DNA of 64,000 nucleotides from Neoroseomonas eburnea. Lineage in GTDB: Bacteria > Pseudomonadota > Alphaproteobacteria > Acetobacterales > Acetobacteraceae. Under the pieces are notes generated by a model. The model had not been told where the DNA came from. It saw nothing but the letters and a program-made list of their open reading frames with translations, and ran no database searches. Shown here piece by piece: positions 52,809 to 63,325 of this stretch; within the stretch, counting starts at the first letter, position 1; every line of letters starts with the position of its first letter. The stretch lies in NCBI RefSeq assembly GCF_018129005.1, contig NZ_JAAEDL010000001.1, positions 248,001 through 312,000 of the forward strand, written 5' to 3'. The position numbers and the translations under genes are program-made.

Positions 52809-53104
52809 CGTTCCGCCCCCGGCGGCACGCCGGCGCCACTGCGGCCGCATTCCGCCGCCATGCGGCGCAGCATCGGGGTATCCGCCTCGGGCGGGATCGG
52901 CCGGCGCCCCGAGAGCCAGTCGGCCAGGTCCACGTCCCAATGTTCCAGCACCGCCTCGATCTCATCGAGCTCGGCGTCGGAGAAGCCCGCCACGTTGCGG
53001 GCGACGAAGCCGCCGATCATCAGGTCGGCTTCCTTGGTGCCGCGGTGCAGCGCTCGGAAGACGAGGCGGCGGCGGCGCGGGTCGAGATCCTGGGTGTCTG
53101 TCAT
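52805..53104 (-). CDS. sdhE: succinate dehydrogenase FAD assembly factor SdhE
   Basis: The 99-residue small helical protein assists covalent FAD attachment to SdhA. The family signature RALHRGTKEADLMIGGFV (about residues 16-33) with the R-G-x-x-E-x-D core and the DVDLADWLSGRRPIP segment are present. It is coupled to mfd, the same order seen in other Alphaproteobacteria (sdhE-mfd, recG divergent). The ATG at 53104 is preferred to one 27 bases upstream. Confidence 0.92.
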
Positions 53105-53141
53105 GTCGGCGCGATCGGTCAAGGCTGGCATATAGAGGCCG

Positions 53142-55250
<2,109 letters not shown>

Positions 55251-55262
<12 letters not shown>

Positions 55263-55278
55263 ACGCCGGCTAGACGCC
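55251..55278. repeat. tandem 12-base duplication at the recG stop
   Basis: GACGCCGGCTAG is repeated head to tail and followed by a third partial copy (GACGCCG). It contains the recG stop codon and, on the minus strand, the stop of the small lipoprotein gene. Confidence 0.7.
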
Positions 55279-55380
55279 GCAGAGCGGATAGCCGCGGTCG
55301 AAGATGCCGCAGCGGCCGCCGCAGCCGGCCGCGGCAAGGAGGATGCCGAGCACCGCGAGTCGCAGGATGGTGGCGCGCAT
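55270..55380 (-). CDS. very small lipoprotein, 36 residues
   Basis: ATG at 55380 with a strong GGAGGA ribosome-binding site encodes MRATILRLAVLGILLAAAGC, then a Gly/Cys-rich tail (GGRCGIFDRGYPLCGV). The first part is a full lipoprotein signal with lipobox AAGC (Cys about residue 20). The mature part would be a 17-residue lipopeptide with three Cys in all, comparable in size to entericidin-type lipoproteins. Function unknown. It lies convergent to recG with 7 bases between the stop codons. Confidence 0.7.
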   Translation of the reverse strand: MRATILRLAVLGILLAAAGCGGRCGIFDRGYPLCGV

Positions 55381-55539
55381 GGCGGTTCCTCCGGGGGCGG
55401 ACATCATCGATCCGGCGGCGCACCGTCAGCAACCCGGATCGCACGCGCGGGGGGTTGCATCCCGCCTCCGCACGGGTCAAATCGCCCGCCGCCCGAGATG
55501 GCTTCCGACCGGACTGCTGCACCACAGGGGAGACCGGCA

Positions 55540-56271
55540 TTGGCCGCGTTGATCGAGATCGAGCGCCTGACCAAGCGCTTCGGCGCCTTCACGGCCGTGG
55601 ACGACGTGTCGTTCGCGGTCGATCGCGGGGAGGTCGTGGGCTTCCTCGGCCCCAACGGCGCCGGCAAGTCCACGACGATGAAGATGCTGGCCGGCTTCGT
55701 GACGCCGACCTCCGGCACCGCGCGCATCTGCGGCGACGACGTGGTGGACCGGCCGGTCGCGGCGAAGCGCCACCTCGGCTACCTGCCGGAAGGCGCGCCG
55801 ACCTATCCCGAGATGACGGTGACGGCCTTCCTCGGCTTCGTCGCCAGCATCCGCGGCTATCGCGGCTCCGAAGCGACGGACCGCGTGGCGCATGCCATGG
55901 GCCTGACGCAGCTCGAAGGCGTGCGGCTGCAACCGATCGAGACGCTGTCGAAGGGCTTCAAGCGCCGCGTCGGCCTGGCGCAATCCCTGCTGCACGACCC
56001 GCCCGTGCTGGTGCTGGACGAGCCGACCGACGGCCTCGATCCGAACCAGAAGCACGAGGTCCGCGAACTGATCCGCAAGATGGCGCCGGAGAAGGCGATC
56101 GTGATCTCGACCCATATCCTCGAGGAAGTGGACGCCGTCTGCACCCGCGCGATCATCATCGCCCGCGGCAAGGTGCTGGCCGATTCCACCCCCAAGGCGC
56201 TGGAGGCCCCGGGCCGGACGCTGGAGCAGGTCTTCCGCGACCTCACCATGCCGACGCCGGAGGCCGCGTGA
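55540..56271 (+). CDS. ABC transporter ATP-binding protein, GldA/NatA-like
   Basis: The 243-residue ATPase has Walker A GPNGAGKSTTMKML (about residues 36-49), a signature motif LSKGFKRRVGLAQSLL (about residues 137-152, LSKGF instead of LSGGQ), Walker B VLVLDEPTDGLDP (about residues 157-169) and the His switch STHILEEVD. The TTG at 55540 is chosen because AGGGGAG lies 8 bases upstream and the resulting start (MAALIEIERLTKRFG) fits the family; an ATG at 55498 lacks a ribosome-binding site. It leads an operon with the permease and GldG-like genes. Confidence 0.88.
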   Translation: MAALIEIERLTKRFGAFTAVDDVSFAVDRGEVVGFLGPNGAGKSTTMKMLAGFVTPTSGTARICGDDVVDRPVAAKRHLGYLPEGAPTYPEMTVTAFLGFVASIRGYRGSEATDRVAHAMGLTQLEGVRLQPIETLSKGFKRRVGLAQSLLHDPPVLVLDEPTDGLDPNQKHEVRELIRKMAPEKAIVISTHILEEVDAVCTRAIIIARGKVLADSTPKALEAPGRTLEQVFRDLTMPTPEAA

Positions 56272-56999
56272 TGGCCGCCCTCACCGTCGCCCGCCGCGAG
56301 CTCGCGGGCTATTTCGCCACCCCGGTCGCCTATGTCTTCATCGTCATCTTCCTGATGATGGCGGGCGCGCTGACCTTCACCCTCGGCGGCTTCTTCCAGC
56401 GCGGGCAGGCCGATCTCGGGCCGTTCTTCACCTTCGTGCCCTGGCTGTTCCTCTTCCTGGTGCCGGCGCTGACCATGCGGCTCTGGGCCGAGGAACGGCG
56501 GCTCGGCACCATCGAGCTGCTGCTGACCCTGCCGCTGCCGCAATGGCAGGCGGTGCTGGGCAAGTTCCTCGCCGCCTGGGCCTTCTGCGCCATCGCGCTG
56601 CTGCTGACCTTCCCGCTGGTCCTGACGGTCAACTACCTCGGCAACCCCGACAACGGCGTGATCGCTGCGGGCTATGTCGGCTGCCTGCTGGTCGCCGGGG
56701 CCTATCTCGCGGTCGGCGCGGCGATGTCGGCGATGACGAAGAACCAGGTCATCGCCTTCGTGCTCGCCGTCGCCGTGTGCTTCCTGTTCGCCGCCGCCGG
56801 CAGCCCGGTGGTGACGGAGTTCCTGTCGCAGCGCATCCCCATGCTGGCGGAGGTCGCGCGCGGCCTGTCCATCACCGAGCGCTTCAACAGCCTGACGCGC
56901 GGCGTCATCGCGCTGCGGGACGTGGTGTTCTTCCTCTCCTTCATGGGCTTCTTCCTGTTTGTGAACGCGGTGGTGATCGACCACCGGAAGGCGGACTGA
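56271..56999 (+). CDS. ABC-2 type permease, GldF-like
   Basis: The 242-residue protein has six hydrophobic helices and the features of GldF/NosY-like permeases: start ARRELAGYFATPVAYVFI, EERRLGTIELLLTLPLPQWQ (about residues 69-88) and GLSITERFNSLTRGVIALRD (about residues 200-219). Its ATG overlaps the ATPase stop by one base, so they form one transporter. Substrate unknown. Confidence 0.88.
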   Translation: MAALTVARRELAGYFATPVAYVFIVIFLMMAGALTFTLGGFFQRGQADLGPFFTFVPWLFLFLVPALTMRLWAEERRLGTIELLLTLPLPQWQAVLGKFLAAWAFCAIALLLTFPLVLTVNYLGNPDNGVIAAGYVGCLLVAGAYLAVGAAMSAMTKNQVIAFVLAVAVCFLFAAAGSPVVTEFLSQRIPMLAEVARGLSITERFNSLTRGVIALRDVVFFLSFMGFFLFVNAVVIDHRKAD

Positions 57000-57002
57000 G
57001 CG

Positions 57003-58943
57003 ATGAGCGGCATGTCCTCCCCTCGCGCCGGCTCGCGCCGGCTGTGGTCCTCGGCGCTCGGCGTGCTGGCGGCGGCCGCGCTCGCCGTCGGCGTCAACAT
57101 GCTGGTGGACCGCCTGGCGCCGCGCGCGCGCGTGGATCTCACGCAGCAGCACCTCTACACCCTGTCGGAAGGCACGCGTTCCGTCCTGCAGGGCCTGCAG
57201 GACCCGGTCACGCTGCGGCTGTTCTATTCCCGCCGTCTCGGTTCCGCCGTGCCCGCCTACGGCTCCTATGCCGAGCGCGTGCGCGCGATGCTCGAGGAAT
57301 ACGTCGCCATCTCCGGCGGCCGCGTGCGGCTCGAGGTCTTCGACCCCGAGCCCTTCAGCGAGACCGAGGACCGCGCGCTGGCCCTCGGCCTCCAGGGCGT
57401 GCCGGTCGACCAGTCCGGCGAGCAGATCTATTTCGGCCTCGCCGGCGTGAACCTGCTCGATGACGAGCGGACCATCCCCTTCTTCCAGCCGGAGCGCGAG
57501 CGCTTCCTGGAATTCGACCTGACGCGGCTGGTCTACGAGCTGTCCAACCCGCGCCGTCCGGTCGTCGGCGTCATGTCCTCCCTGCCGCTCAACGGCGACC
57601 CGCGCATGATGATGATGATGCGCGGCAGCCCGCAGGCGCAGCCCTATGCGGTGATGCAGACGCTGCGGCAGTTCTTCACCGTGCAGGACGTGCCGCTCGA
57701 CACCCAGCGCATCCCGGGCGAGGTCCAGGTGCTGATGGTCGTGCACCCGCAGAACCTCTCGGATGCGGCGCAATACGCCATCGACCAGTTCGTGATGCGC
57801 GGCGGCAAGCTGATCGTCTTCGTCGATCCGCATTCCGAAGGCCAGGCGATGCGTCCCGGCCCGGGCGGGCAGCCGCCGGCCAACGCGTCCTCCAGCCTCG
57901 ACCGGCTGCTGAACGCCTGGGGTGTCGAGACGCCGCACGACCAGGTGGTGCTCGACCTGCGTGGCGCCTGGCGCGTGCGCGCCAACCCGACCGACCGCGT
58001 GCAGGCGGTGGACTACGTCGCCTGGTTCAACATGCAGGGCGATTCCATCAACCCTGCAGAGGTCGCGACGGCGCAGCTCAACCAGGTGACCGTCGCCTCG
58101 GCCGGCCCGGTGCGCCAGCGGGACGGCGCCAACATCGAGTTCGTCCCGCTGCTCACCAGCAGCGACCGCAGCATGCTCGCCAATGTCGGGCGTGTGCGGG
58201 AGAACCCGGACCCCGCCCGCATCCTCGCCGAGTTCCGCCCCGACGGGAACCGGCGGGTGATCGCGGCGCGCATCCGTGGCGAGCTCGCTTCCGCCTTCCC
58301 CGACGGCGCGCCCCCCGCACCCGAGGGTGCGGAGCGCCCGGCCGACTTCCCCGCCCATCGCGCGCGCAGCGAGGGCGCGGCCAACCTCGTCGTCTTCGCC
58401 GATGCCGACGTGCTGGAGGACCGCTTCTGGGTCCGCGTGCAGGACTTCTTCGGCCAGCAGGTCGCCACGCCCTTCAGCGACAATGGCGCGCTGGTGGCCA
58501 ACATCGTGGACACCTTCTCGGGCGGGGACGCGCTGATCTCGCTGCGCTCGCGCGGCGAATCCCTGCGCCCCTTCACGGTGGTGGACGACATCCGCCGCGG
58601 CGCCGATGCGCGCTTCCGCCAGACGGAGCGCGAGCTGACCGAACGCCTGCAGCAGACCGAACGCCGCCTGCGGGAGCTTCGCCAGGGCCAGGGCGGCGAG
58701 CGCGGCCAGGGCAGCGCCGTCATCACCCCGGAGCAGCGCGCCGAGATCGACGCGGCACGCGCGCAGATCCTTCAGACCCGCCAGCAGCTCCGCGCCGTGC
58801 AGCTCGACCTGCGGCGGGACATCGAGGGCATGGAGACCTGGCTGAAGGTGCTGAACATCGCCGCCGTGCCGCTGCTGCTCGCGGTCTTCGCCATCGGCCT
58901 CGGCGTGGCGCGGTCGCGCCGGCGCGCCGCGGCGCGGTCCTGA
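57003..58943 (+). CDS. GldG-like ABC-associated auxiliary protein
   Basis: The 646-residue protein has an N-terminal membrane anchor (about residues 16-35), a large soluble part, a Gln/Arg-rich coiled coil (about residues 530-600, ERELTERLQQTERRLRELRQ) and a C-terminal membrane helix (about 620-638) followed by an Arg-rich tail. DLTQQHLYTLSEGTRSVL (about residues 44-61), LFYSRRLG and VVGVMSSLPLNGDPRM match the GldG/ABC_transp_aux family. Five consecutive Met (an ATG-repeat at 57606-57620) lie near residue 204. In Bacteroidetes GldG works with GldA and GldF in gliding and secretion; in Proteobacteria the role is unknown. Confidence 0.85.
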   Translation: MSGMSSPRAGSRRLWSSALGVLAAAALAVGVNMLVDRLAPRARVDLTQQHLYTLSEGTRSVLQGLQDPVTLRLFYSRRLGSAVPAYGSYAERVRAMLEEYVAISGGRVRLEVFDPEPFSETEDRALALGLQGVPVDQSGEQIYFGLAGVNLLDDERTIPFFQPERERFLEFDLTRLVYELSNPRRPVVGVMSSLPLNGDPRMMMMMRGSPQAQPYAVMQTLRQFFTVQDVPLDTQRIPGEVQVLMVVHPQNLSDAAQYAIDQFVMRGGKLIVFVDPHSEGQAMRPGPGGQPPANASSSLDRLLNAWGVETPHDQVVLDLRGAWRVRANPTDRVQAVDYVAWFNMQGDSINPAEVATAQLNQVTVASAGPVRQRDGANIEFVPLLTSSDRSMLANVGRVRENPDPARILAEFRPDGNRRVIAARIRGELASAFPDGAPPAPEGAERPADFPAHRARSEGAANLVVFADADVLEDRFWVRVQDFFGQQVATPFSDNGALVANIVDTFSGGDALISLRSRGESLRPFTVVDDIRRGADARFRQTERELTERLQQTERRLRELRQGQGGERGQGSAVITPEQRAEIDAARAQILQTRQQLRAVQLDLRRDIEGMETWLKVLNIAAVPLLLAVFAIGLGVARSRRRAAARS

Positions 58944-58953
58944 GGAGGGCGGC

Positions 58954-60024
58954 ATGAACCGTCGCACGCTTCTCCTGCTCAGCGGCGCCGCGGTCGTGGC
59001 GGTCGGCGGCGCGCTGCTGCTGAAGCCTTCCGAGGCGCCTCCGCCCTCCCCCGCCGGCGCGGCGCTTGCCTTTCCCGGCCTCGCGCAGCGGCTGCAGGCC
59101 GCGGCGAGGATCGTGGCCACGCGCCATGACGGCACGCTCGAGATCGCCCGCCGCGGCGAGACCTGGGTTCTGCCCGCCAAGGGCGGATATCCGGTGCGGC
59201 AGGAGAAGGTGCGCGAGCTGCTCACCGGCCTGACCGAGCTGCGCCTGACCGAACAGCGCACCGCGAACCCGGACATGCTGGACCGGCTCGGGCTGGAAGA
59301 CCCGACGCGCCAGGGCGCCACTTCCACCCTGCTCCGCGTGCTGGATGCGCAGGGCGGCGTGATCGCCGAACTGGTGATCGGCCGGCGCCGCGTGCGCACC
59401 CAGGGCAACGTGCCGGAAAGCGCCTATGTGCGCCGCCCGGACGAAAGCCAGGCCTGGCTCGCGGAAGGCCGCATCCCGGTCGATGCCGACCCGCAGCTCT
59501 GGCTCGACCGCGACATCGCCAACCTGCCGCGCGAGCGCGTCCGCCGCGTCGCGATTGCCCGTGCCGGCCAGCCGCCGCTGGTGCTGGCCCGCAGCGCCGA
59601 CCCGGACGGCAAGCTCCAGGTGACCGAGCCGGCCGAGGCGCCGCCCACCGAGGAGACCGCGCTCGACGAGGTCGGCCGCGCCTTCGAGTTCCTCACCTTC
59701 CTCGACGTGAAGCCCGAAGCCGAGATGCCCGGCGAGGCGCTTGGCGAGACGCGCTTCGAACTGACGGACAACCTCGCCATCGTGGTCCGCCCGCGCAAGG
59801 AGGGCGAGGCGATCTGGATCGCCCTCGCCGCCGAGGGCGACGACGAGGCGGCGCGCCTCAATGCCCGCTGGCGCGGCTGGGCCTACCAGGTCGGCCAATG
59901 GAAGGAGAAGTCCTTCGTGCCGCTGCTCTCCGACCTGCGGCGGCAGGAGGAAGCGCCGGCCGAGCCGCCCGAAGCACCTGCCGGAACCGCGGAGACGCCC
60001 ACCGAGCCGCCGCGCCCGCAGTGA
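58954..60024 (+). CDS. DUF4340-domain protein
   Basis: The 356-residue protein has one N-terminal hydrophobic segment (LLLLSGAAVVAVGGALLL) and two DUF4340-type repeats: WVLPAKGGYPVRQEKVREL (about residues 71-89), LTELRLTEQRTANPDMLDRLGL-like region, and GNVPESAYVRRPDESQAWL (about residues 151-169). It is the usual partner of GldG-like genes. A Pro/Glu-rich tail closes the protein. Confidence 0.85.
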   Translation: MNRRTLLLLSGAAVVAVGGALLLKPSEAPPPSPAGAALAFPGLAQRLQAAARIVATRHDGTLEIARRGETWVLPAKGGYPVRQEKVRELLTGLTELRLTEQRTANPDMLDRLGLEDPTRQGATSTLLRVLDAQGGVIAELVIGRRRVRTQGNVPESAYVRRPDESQAWLAEGRIPVDADPQLWLDRDIANLPRERVRRVAIARAGQPPLVLARSADPDGKLQVTEPAEAPPTEETALDEVGRAFEFLTFLDVKPEAEMPGEALGETRFELTDNLAIVVRPRKEGEAIWIALAAEGDDEAARLNARWRGWAYQVGQWKEKSFVPLLSDLRRQEEAPAEPPEAPAGTAETPTEPPRPQ

Positions 60025-60455
60025 CCGGGCGCGAATACCCCGACCGCCCCTGGGTCGGCATCGGCTGCGTCGTCTTCCGGGGCGAGCAGGTGTTGCTGGT
60101 CCGGCGCGGCAAGCCGCCGCGTCTCGGCCAATGGTCCCTGCCCGGCGGGGCGCAGCATGTCGGGGAGCGGGCGGAGGAAGCGGCGCGGCGCGAGTTGCAC
60201 GAGGAAGCGGGGATCGAGGTCGGGCGCATGGCGCTCGCCATCGTCGTCGATGCGATCTCCCGCGATGCCGAGGGGCGCGCGCTCTACCACTACACGATCA
60301 TCGACTTCGCGGCGGAATGGATCGCCGGCGAGGCCCGCGCCGGCGACGATGTCAGCGAGGTGGCCTGGGCGCTGCCGGCGGAACTGGACAGCTATGCGCT
60401 GACGCCGGAGACGCACCGCGCGATCGCGGCGGCACGGCAGGCGCTCGGCGTGTAG
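60021..60455 (+). CDS. NUDIX hydrolase
   Basis: The 144-residue enzyme shows a complete Nudix box GGAQHVGERAEEAARRELHE (about residues 41-60) continuing EAGI, with the metal-binding Glu residues. It starts with GTG overlapping the DUF4340 stop (GTGA). ADP-ribose- or NADH-type substrates are common in close relatives, but the specificity cannot be read here. Confidence 0.9.
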   Translation: MTGREYPDRPWVGIGCVVFRGEQVLLVRRGKPPRLGQWSLPGGAQHVGERAEEAARRELHEEAGIEVGRMALAIVVDAISRDAEGRALYHYTIIDFAAEWIAGEARAGDDVSEVAWALPAELDSYALTPETHRAIAAARQALGV

Positions 60456-60470
60456 GGGGCCTGGGGGCGC

Positions 60471-60529
60471 AGAGGGGCCCTGCCCCCCACCGAACCACCC
60501 CGCCAAAGGCCGAAGGGCCTTTGGAAACC
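60471..60529 (-). repeat. dispersed repeat A, copy 4
   Basis: On the minus strand it reads GGTTTCCAAAGGCCCTTC, GGCCTTTGGCGGGGTGGTTC, then GGGGGGCAGGGCCCCTCT, as in copies 2 and 3. Confidence 0.65.
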
Positions 60530-60633
60530 ATCGCGCGACGCCGCGCGCCCCGGTCGGCAATGCGCCCCGGAAGCCGGTCCCGTGCACGACGCGGGTTGCG
60601 GCGTCTCCTCGAAGCCGCCAGCGGGGGCTTCAG

Positions 60634-60743
60634 GGCTGGAGCGGTTTCCGTTCGCCTTCGCTCACGGCAACCGCTCCAGCCATTGTTTTGGCGAGCATCT
60701 TTGCCCGATTGGGTGATTCTACCTGATCGGGATCTGCTCTAGG
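60634..60743 (-). repeat. dispersed repeat B, copy 3 (long form)
   Basis: On the minus strand it begins CTAGAGCAGATCCCGATCAG, then GAATCACCCAATCGGGCAAA, GATGCTCGCC, CAAAACAATG and ends with a hairpin of GGCTGGAGCGGTTGCCGTGA and its inverse (13-bp arms GGCTGGAGCGGTT/AACCGCTCCAGCC at 60634-60646 and 60669-60681). It is the most complete copy. Confidence 0.7.
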
Positions 60744-60991
60744 ACGCCGAAACCTCGGTCGTTGGCTTTCGGAGGCCTATCGGCCAAAGGTTGGCAATGG
60801 CCGGTGCCATGCGCCGACCGCACCGCTCCCGCACCGATCCTGCGTCTGCCGCATCCCGCGGCAGCCCGGGCCGAGCCGTGCCGGCAGGCCGGGCAAAGAT
60901 GCGCGGCACGACGCCGGCAAAGCTCACGGCAGGCTTTCCTCCGCTCCCTTCAAGCGGCAGGTTGCGCCCCCTCAGCCTGCCGGAGTCTCCC

Positions 60992-62005
60992 ATGACCAAT
61001 ACCCCTCGCCTGCCACGCCGAACCGCCCTTCTGTCATCCGCCGGCCTTCTCGCCGCGCCCGCCGTCGCCGATGCCCAGCCGGTCGCCGGCGGTCGCCCCG
61101 TGCGCATGATCGTCCCCTTCCCGCCCGGTGGCGCGGTGGACATCACCAGTCGCCTGCTCGCGGAGCGGCTCGGCCCCGTGCTCGGCCAGACCGTGGTGGT
61201 GGAGAACCGCGCCGGCGCCGGCGGCCTGATCGGCGCGGATGCCATCGCCAAGGGTGACAGGGACGGCAGCGTGATCGGCCTGATCGGCGTCACCACCTTC
61301 TGCGCCCTGCCCTTCATGCACAGCCGCATGCCGTTCGACCCGCAGAAGGACCTCACGCCGATCACGCAGATCACGGACGGCGCGCTGCTCTGCGTGGTGA
61401 ACGCCGAAACGGCGCGCCGTCGCGGCTGGACGGATTTCCGCGCCCTGATCACCTGGTCCCGCGCGCATCCCGAGGAGGTGCGGATGGGCTCCTCCGGGAC
61501 CGGCACCTCCTCCCACCTCAACATCGAGGCGATCAACCGCTTCGCGCAGGCCAAGATCCTGCACGTGCCCTATCGCGGCGGCGGCCCGGCCATCAACGAC
61601 CTGCTGGCCGGCAACATCGACATGATGTTCGACGTGATGCCGGCGCTGATGCCGCATGTGGAAAGCGGGAAGTTCAAGGCGATGGCCGTCTCCAGCGGCA
61701 ACCGCCTGTCCCTCCTGCCCGAGATCCCGGGCATGAAGGACTTCGCGGATCTCGGCCTCGGCAACCACTCGGTCGAGACCTGGAACGCGGTGGCGACCGC
61801 GGGCGGCACCCCGGCCCCGATCGTGCAGCGCCTGTTCGAGGCCATCCGTACCGTCGGCCAGCAGCGCGAGTTCATCGAACGGCTCCGCCCGCTCGGCTAT
61901 GGCAGCGTGCTCAGCGAGAGCCCGGCCGCGATCGCCCGGCTGATCCAGGAGGAGACGCCGCGCTGGCGGCAGCTCGTGGAGATCTCGGGCGCGCGGGTGG
62001 ACTGA
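60992..62005 (+). CDS. Bug-family tripartite tricarboxylate transporter substrate-binding protein
   Basis: The 337-residue periplasmic protein has a signal peptide, possibly Tat-type (PRRTALLSSAGLLAAPAVA, cleavage about residue 27). Bug/TctC landmarks are IVPFPPGGAVDITSRLLAER (about residues 40-59), VENRAGAGGLIGADAIAK (about residues 71-88), and HVPYRGGGPAINDLLAGNID (about residues 190-209). No tctA or tctB membrane genes are adjacent, which is usual for the many orphan Bug proteins. The ligand is probably a carboxylate, but which is unknown. Confidence 0.92.
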   Translation: MTNTPRLPRRTALLSSAGLLAAPAVADAQPVAGGRPVRMIVPFPPGGAVDITSRLLAERLGPVLGQTVVVENRAGAGGLIGADAIAKGDRDGSVIGLIGVTTFCALPFMHSRMPFDPQKDLTPITQITDGALLCVVNAETARRRGWTDFRALITWSRAHPEEVRMGSSGTGTSSHLNIEAINRFAQAKILHVPYRGGGPAINDLLAGNIDMMFDVMPALMPHVESGKFKAMAVSSGNRLSLLPEIPGMKDFADLGLGNHSVETWNAVATAGGTPAPIVQRLFEAIRTVGQQREFIERLRPLGYGSVLSESPAAIARLIQEETPRWRQLVEISGARVD

Positions 62006-62080
62006 TATCCGCGGTCGCCAGCCGCGACCGCTGGCATGACACAGAGCCTGGCCGGCCCCCGCGCAAGCCGGGGCTGGCCG

Positions 62081-62154
62081 CTCAGAGACCGTTCGGAAAC
62101 GCGCCTCGCGGCGCGTTTCCGGGGCCGGTGCCGGACTTTCCAAACGGTCTCTCA
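62081..62154. repeat. dispersed repeat C, copy 2
   Basis: Starts CTCAGAGACCGTTCGGAA and ends TTCCAAACGGTCTCTCAG, so the ends are inverse and match copy 1 at 1105-1260. Inside is a perfect 10-bp hairpin GAAACGCGCC/GGCGCGTTTC (62096-62119). It lies between two convergent genes and includes the stop codon of the oxidoreductase gene, so it probably ends both transcripts. Confidence 0.65.
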
Positions 62155-63105
62155 GCCGGCGCGGATCGCCGCCTCCACCGCCAGCGCCACCTTGAGCGCC
62201 CGGCGCCCCGCAGCGCCGTCCACAACCACCGGCGCGCCGTCCAGGCAGGCAGCGACGAAGGCAGCCTGCTCGGCTTCCAGGCTGTCGTGGTCGGTCCAGG
62301 TAGCACGGTCGATGCCGCTGCCCGGCATGGCCGCGACCGCCTCCGCGCCGCCCCGCCGCAGCACGGCGAGCGAACGGGCCAGGAAATCCACCGCCATCTC
62401 CCCTTCCGTGCCGAGCACGCGCAGCCGCCGCTCCATCGCCAGGGAGACGCGGGAGGCGGTAAGCACCGCCGCCCGTCTGCCCGGGAAGACCAGCCGCGCC
62501 ACCGCGAAATCCGGATGCTCCGAGGCGACGGCCGCACCCACCGCTTCGACCCGCTCCGGCTCCCCTCCCGCCAACTCCATCACCAGGTCGAGGTCGTGGA
62601 TCATCAGGTCCAGCACGACCGAGACGTCCAGGCTGCGCGGCCGGAACGGCGCGGCACGCACCGCATCCCAGGACAGCGCCCGGCCGCCGGTCTCCGCCCC
62701 CGTCACCGCACGGAAAGCGGCCGAGAAGCGTTCGATATGCCCGACCTGCAGCACCCGGCCGCGCGCAGCGGCAAGGGCGATCAGCGCATCGGCCTGATCG
62801 AGCGTCGCCGCGATCGGCTTCTCGATGAAGACATGCCGGCCGGCGGCCAGGGCCGTTTCGGCGAGCGCGAAATGGAACCGCGTCGGCGCGGCAACGATCA
62901 GCGCATCGGCGGCCGCGATCAGCGCGGCGGCCTCCATCGGCACGGTGCCGACCTCCGCCCCGACCGTTGCGGCGCGTGCGGCGTCGGCATCGTGCAGCCC
63001 GACCAGGCGCAGGCGCGGATTGGCCGCCGCCTTCAGGGCATGGAAACGGCCGAAATGCCCGACCCCGAGGATGCCGAGGGCGAGTCTGCTGTCCGTGGCG
63101 CTCAT
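62152..63105 (-). CDS. Gfo/Idh/MocA-family oxidoreductase
   Basis: The 317-residue protein has an N-terminal Rossmann domain (LALGILGVGHFGRFHALKAA with GxGxxG, about residues 8-27), the catalytic EKPIA segment in HVFIEKPIAATLDQADALI (Lys about residue 96), and VVLDLMIHDLDLVMELAGGE (about residues 162-181) with the His-Asp pair. Such enzymes reduce or oxidise sugars and derivatives with NAD(P). The gene stands alone; the substrate is unknown. Confidence 0.9.
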   Translation of the reverse strand: MSATDSRLALGILGVGHFGRFHALKAAANPRLRLVGLHDADAARAATVGAEVGTVPMEAAALIAAADALIVAAPTRFHFALAETALAAGRHVFIEKPIAATLDQADALIALAAARGRVLQVGHIERFSAAFRAVTGAETGGRALSWDAVRAAPFRPRSLDVSVVLDLMIHDLDLVMELAGGEPERVEAVGAAVASEHPDFAVARLVFPGRRAAVLTASRVSLAMERRLRVLGTEGEMAVDFLARSLAVLRRGGAEAVAAMPGSGIDRATWTDHDSLEAEQAAFVAACLDGAPVVVDGAAGRRALKVALAVEAAIRAG

Positions 63106-63115
63106 GCCGGGCCTC

Positions 63116-63230
63116 CTAGAGCAGATCCTGCCCAGGTGGAATCACCCGATCGGGTGAAGATGCTCGCAAGAACAAGAGGCGGGAGGCGTTGCCGTGGCCC
63201 AGGGCGAACGGAAGCCGCTCCAGACCGGAA
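63116..63230 (+). repeat. dispersed repeat B, copy 4
   Basis: Begins CTAGAGCAGATCCTGCCCAG, then GTGGAATCACCCGATCGGGT, GAAGATGCTCGC and AAGAACAAG, followed by a diverged version of the GGAGCGG hairpin arm (GAACGGAAGCCGCTCCAGA). It fills most of the divergent gap between the oxidoreductase gene and secD. Confidence 0.7.
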
Positions 63231-63325
63231 TGCCGGGCATGAAAATCGGCCAGCCCGGCGGGGTTGCATCCCCTGCCCCCCCTCGCCATTGTCCGCCGCC
63301 TGAAACCCTGGGGTACTGCCTGCCC

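Larger units (their letters stand above)
60456..60991. other. intergenic region with repeats A and B
   Basis: This 536-base gap holds a copy of repeat A right after the NUDIX gene and a copy of repeat B about 100 bases later. The part after 60745 contains the presumed promoter region of the Bug-type protein gene; no clear -35/-10 pair was recognised. No gene is apparent. Confidence 0.6.

Noticed and set aside
55857-59408. A 1183-codon open frame opposite the GldF/GldG-like genes
   Set aside because: Same reason: antisense shadow of well-supported genes, low complexity, no ribosome-binding site.
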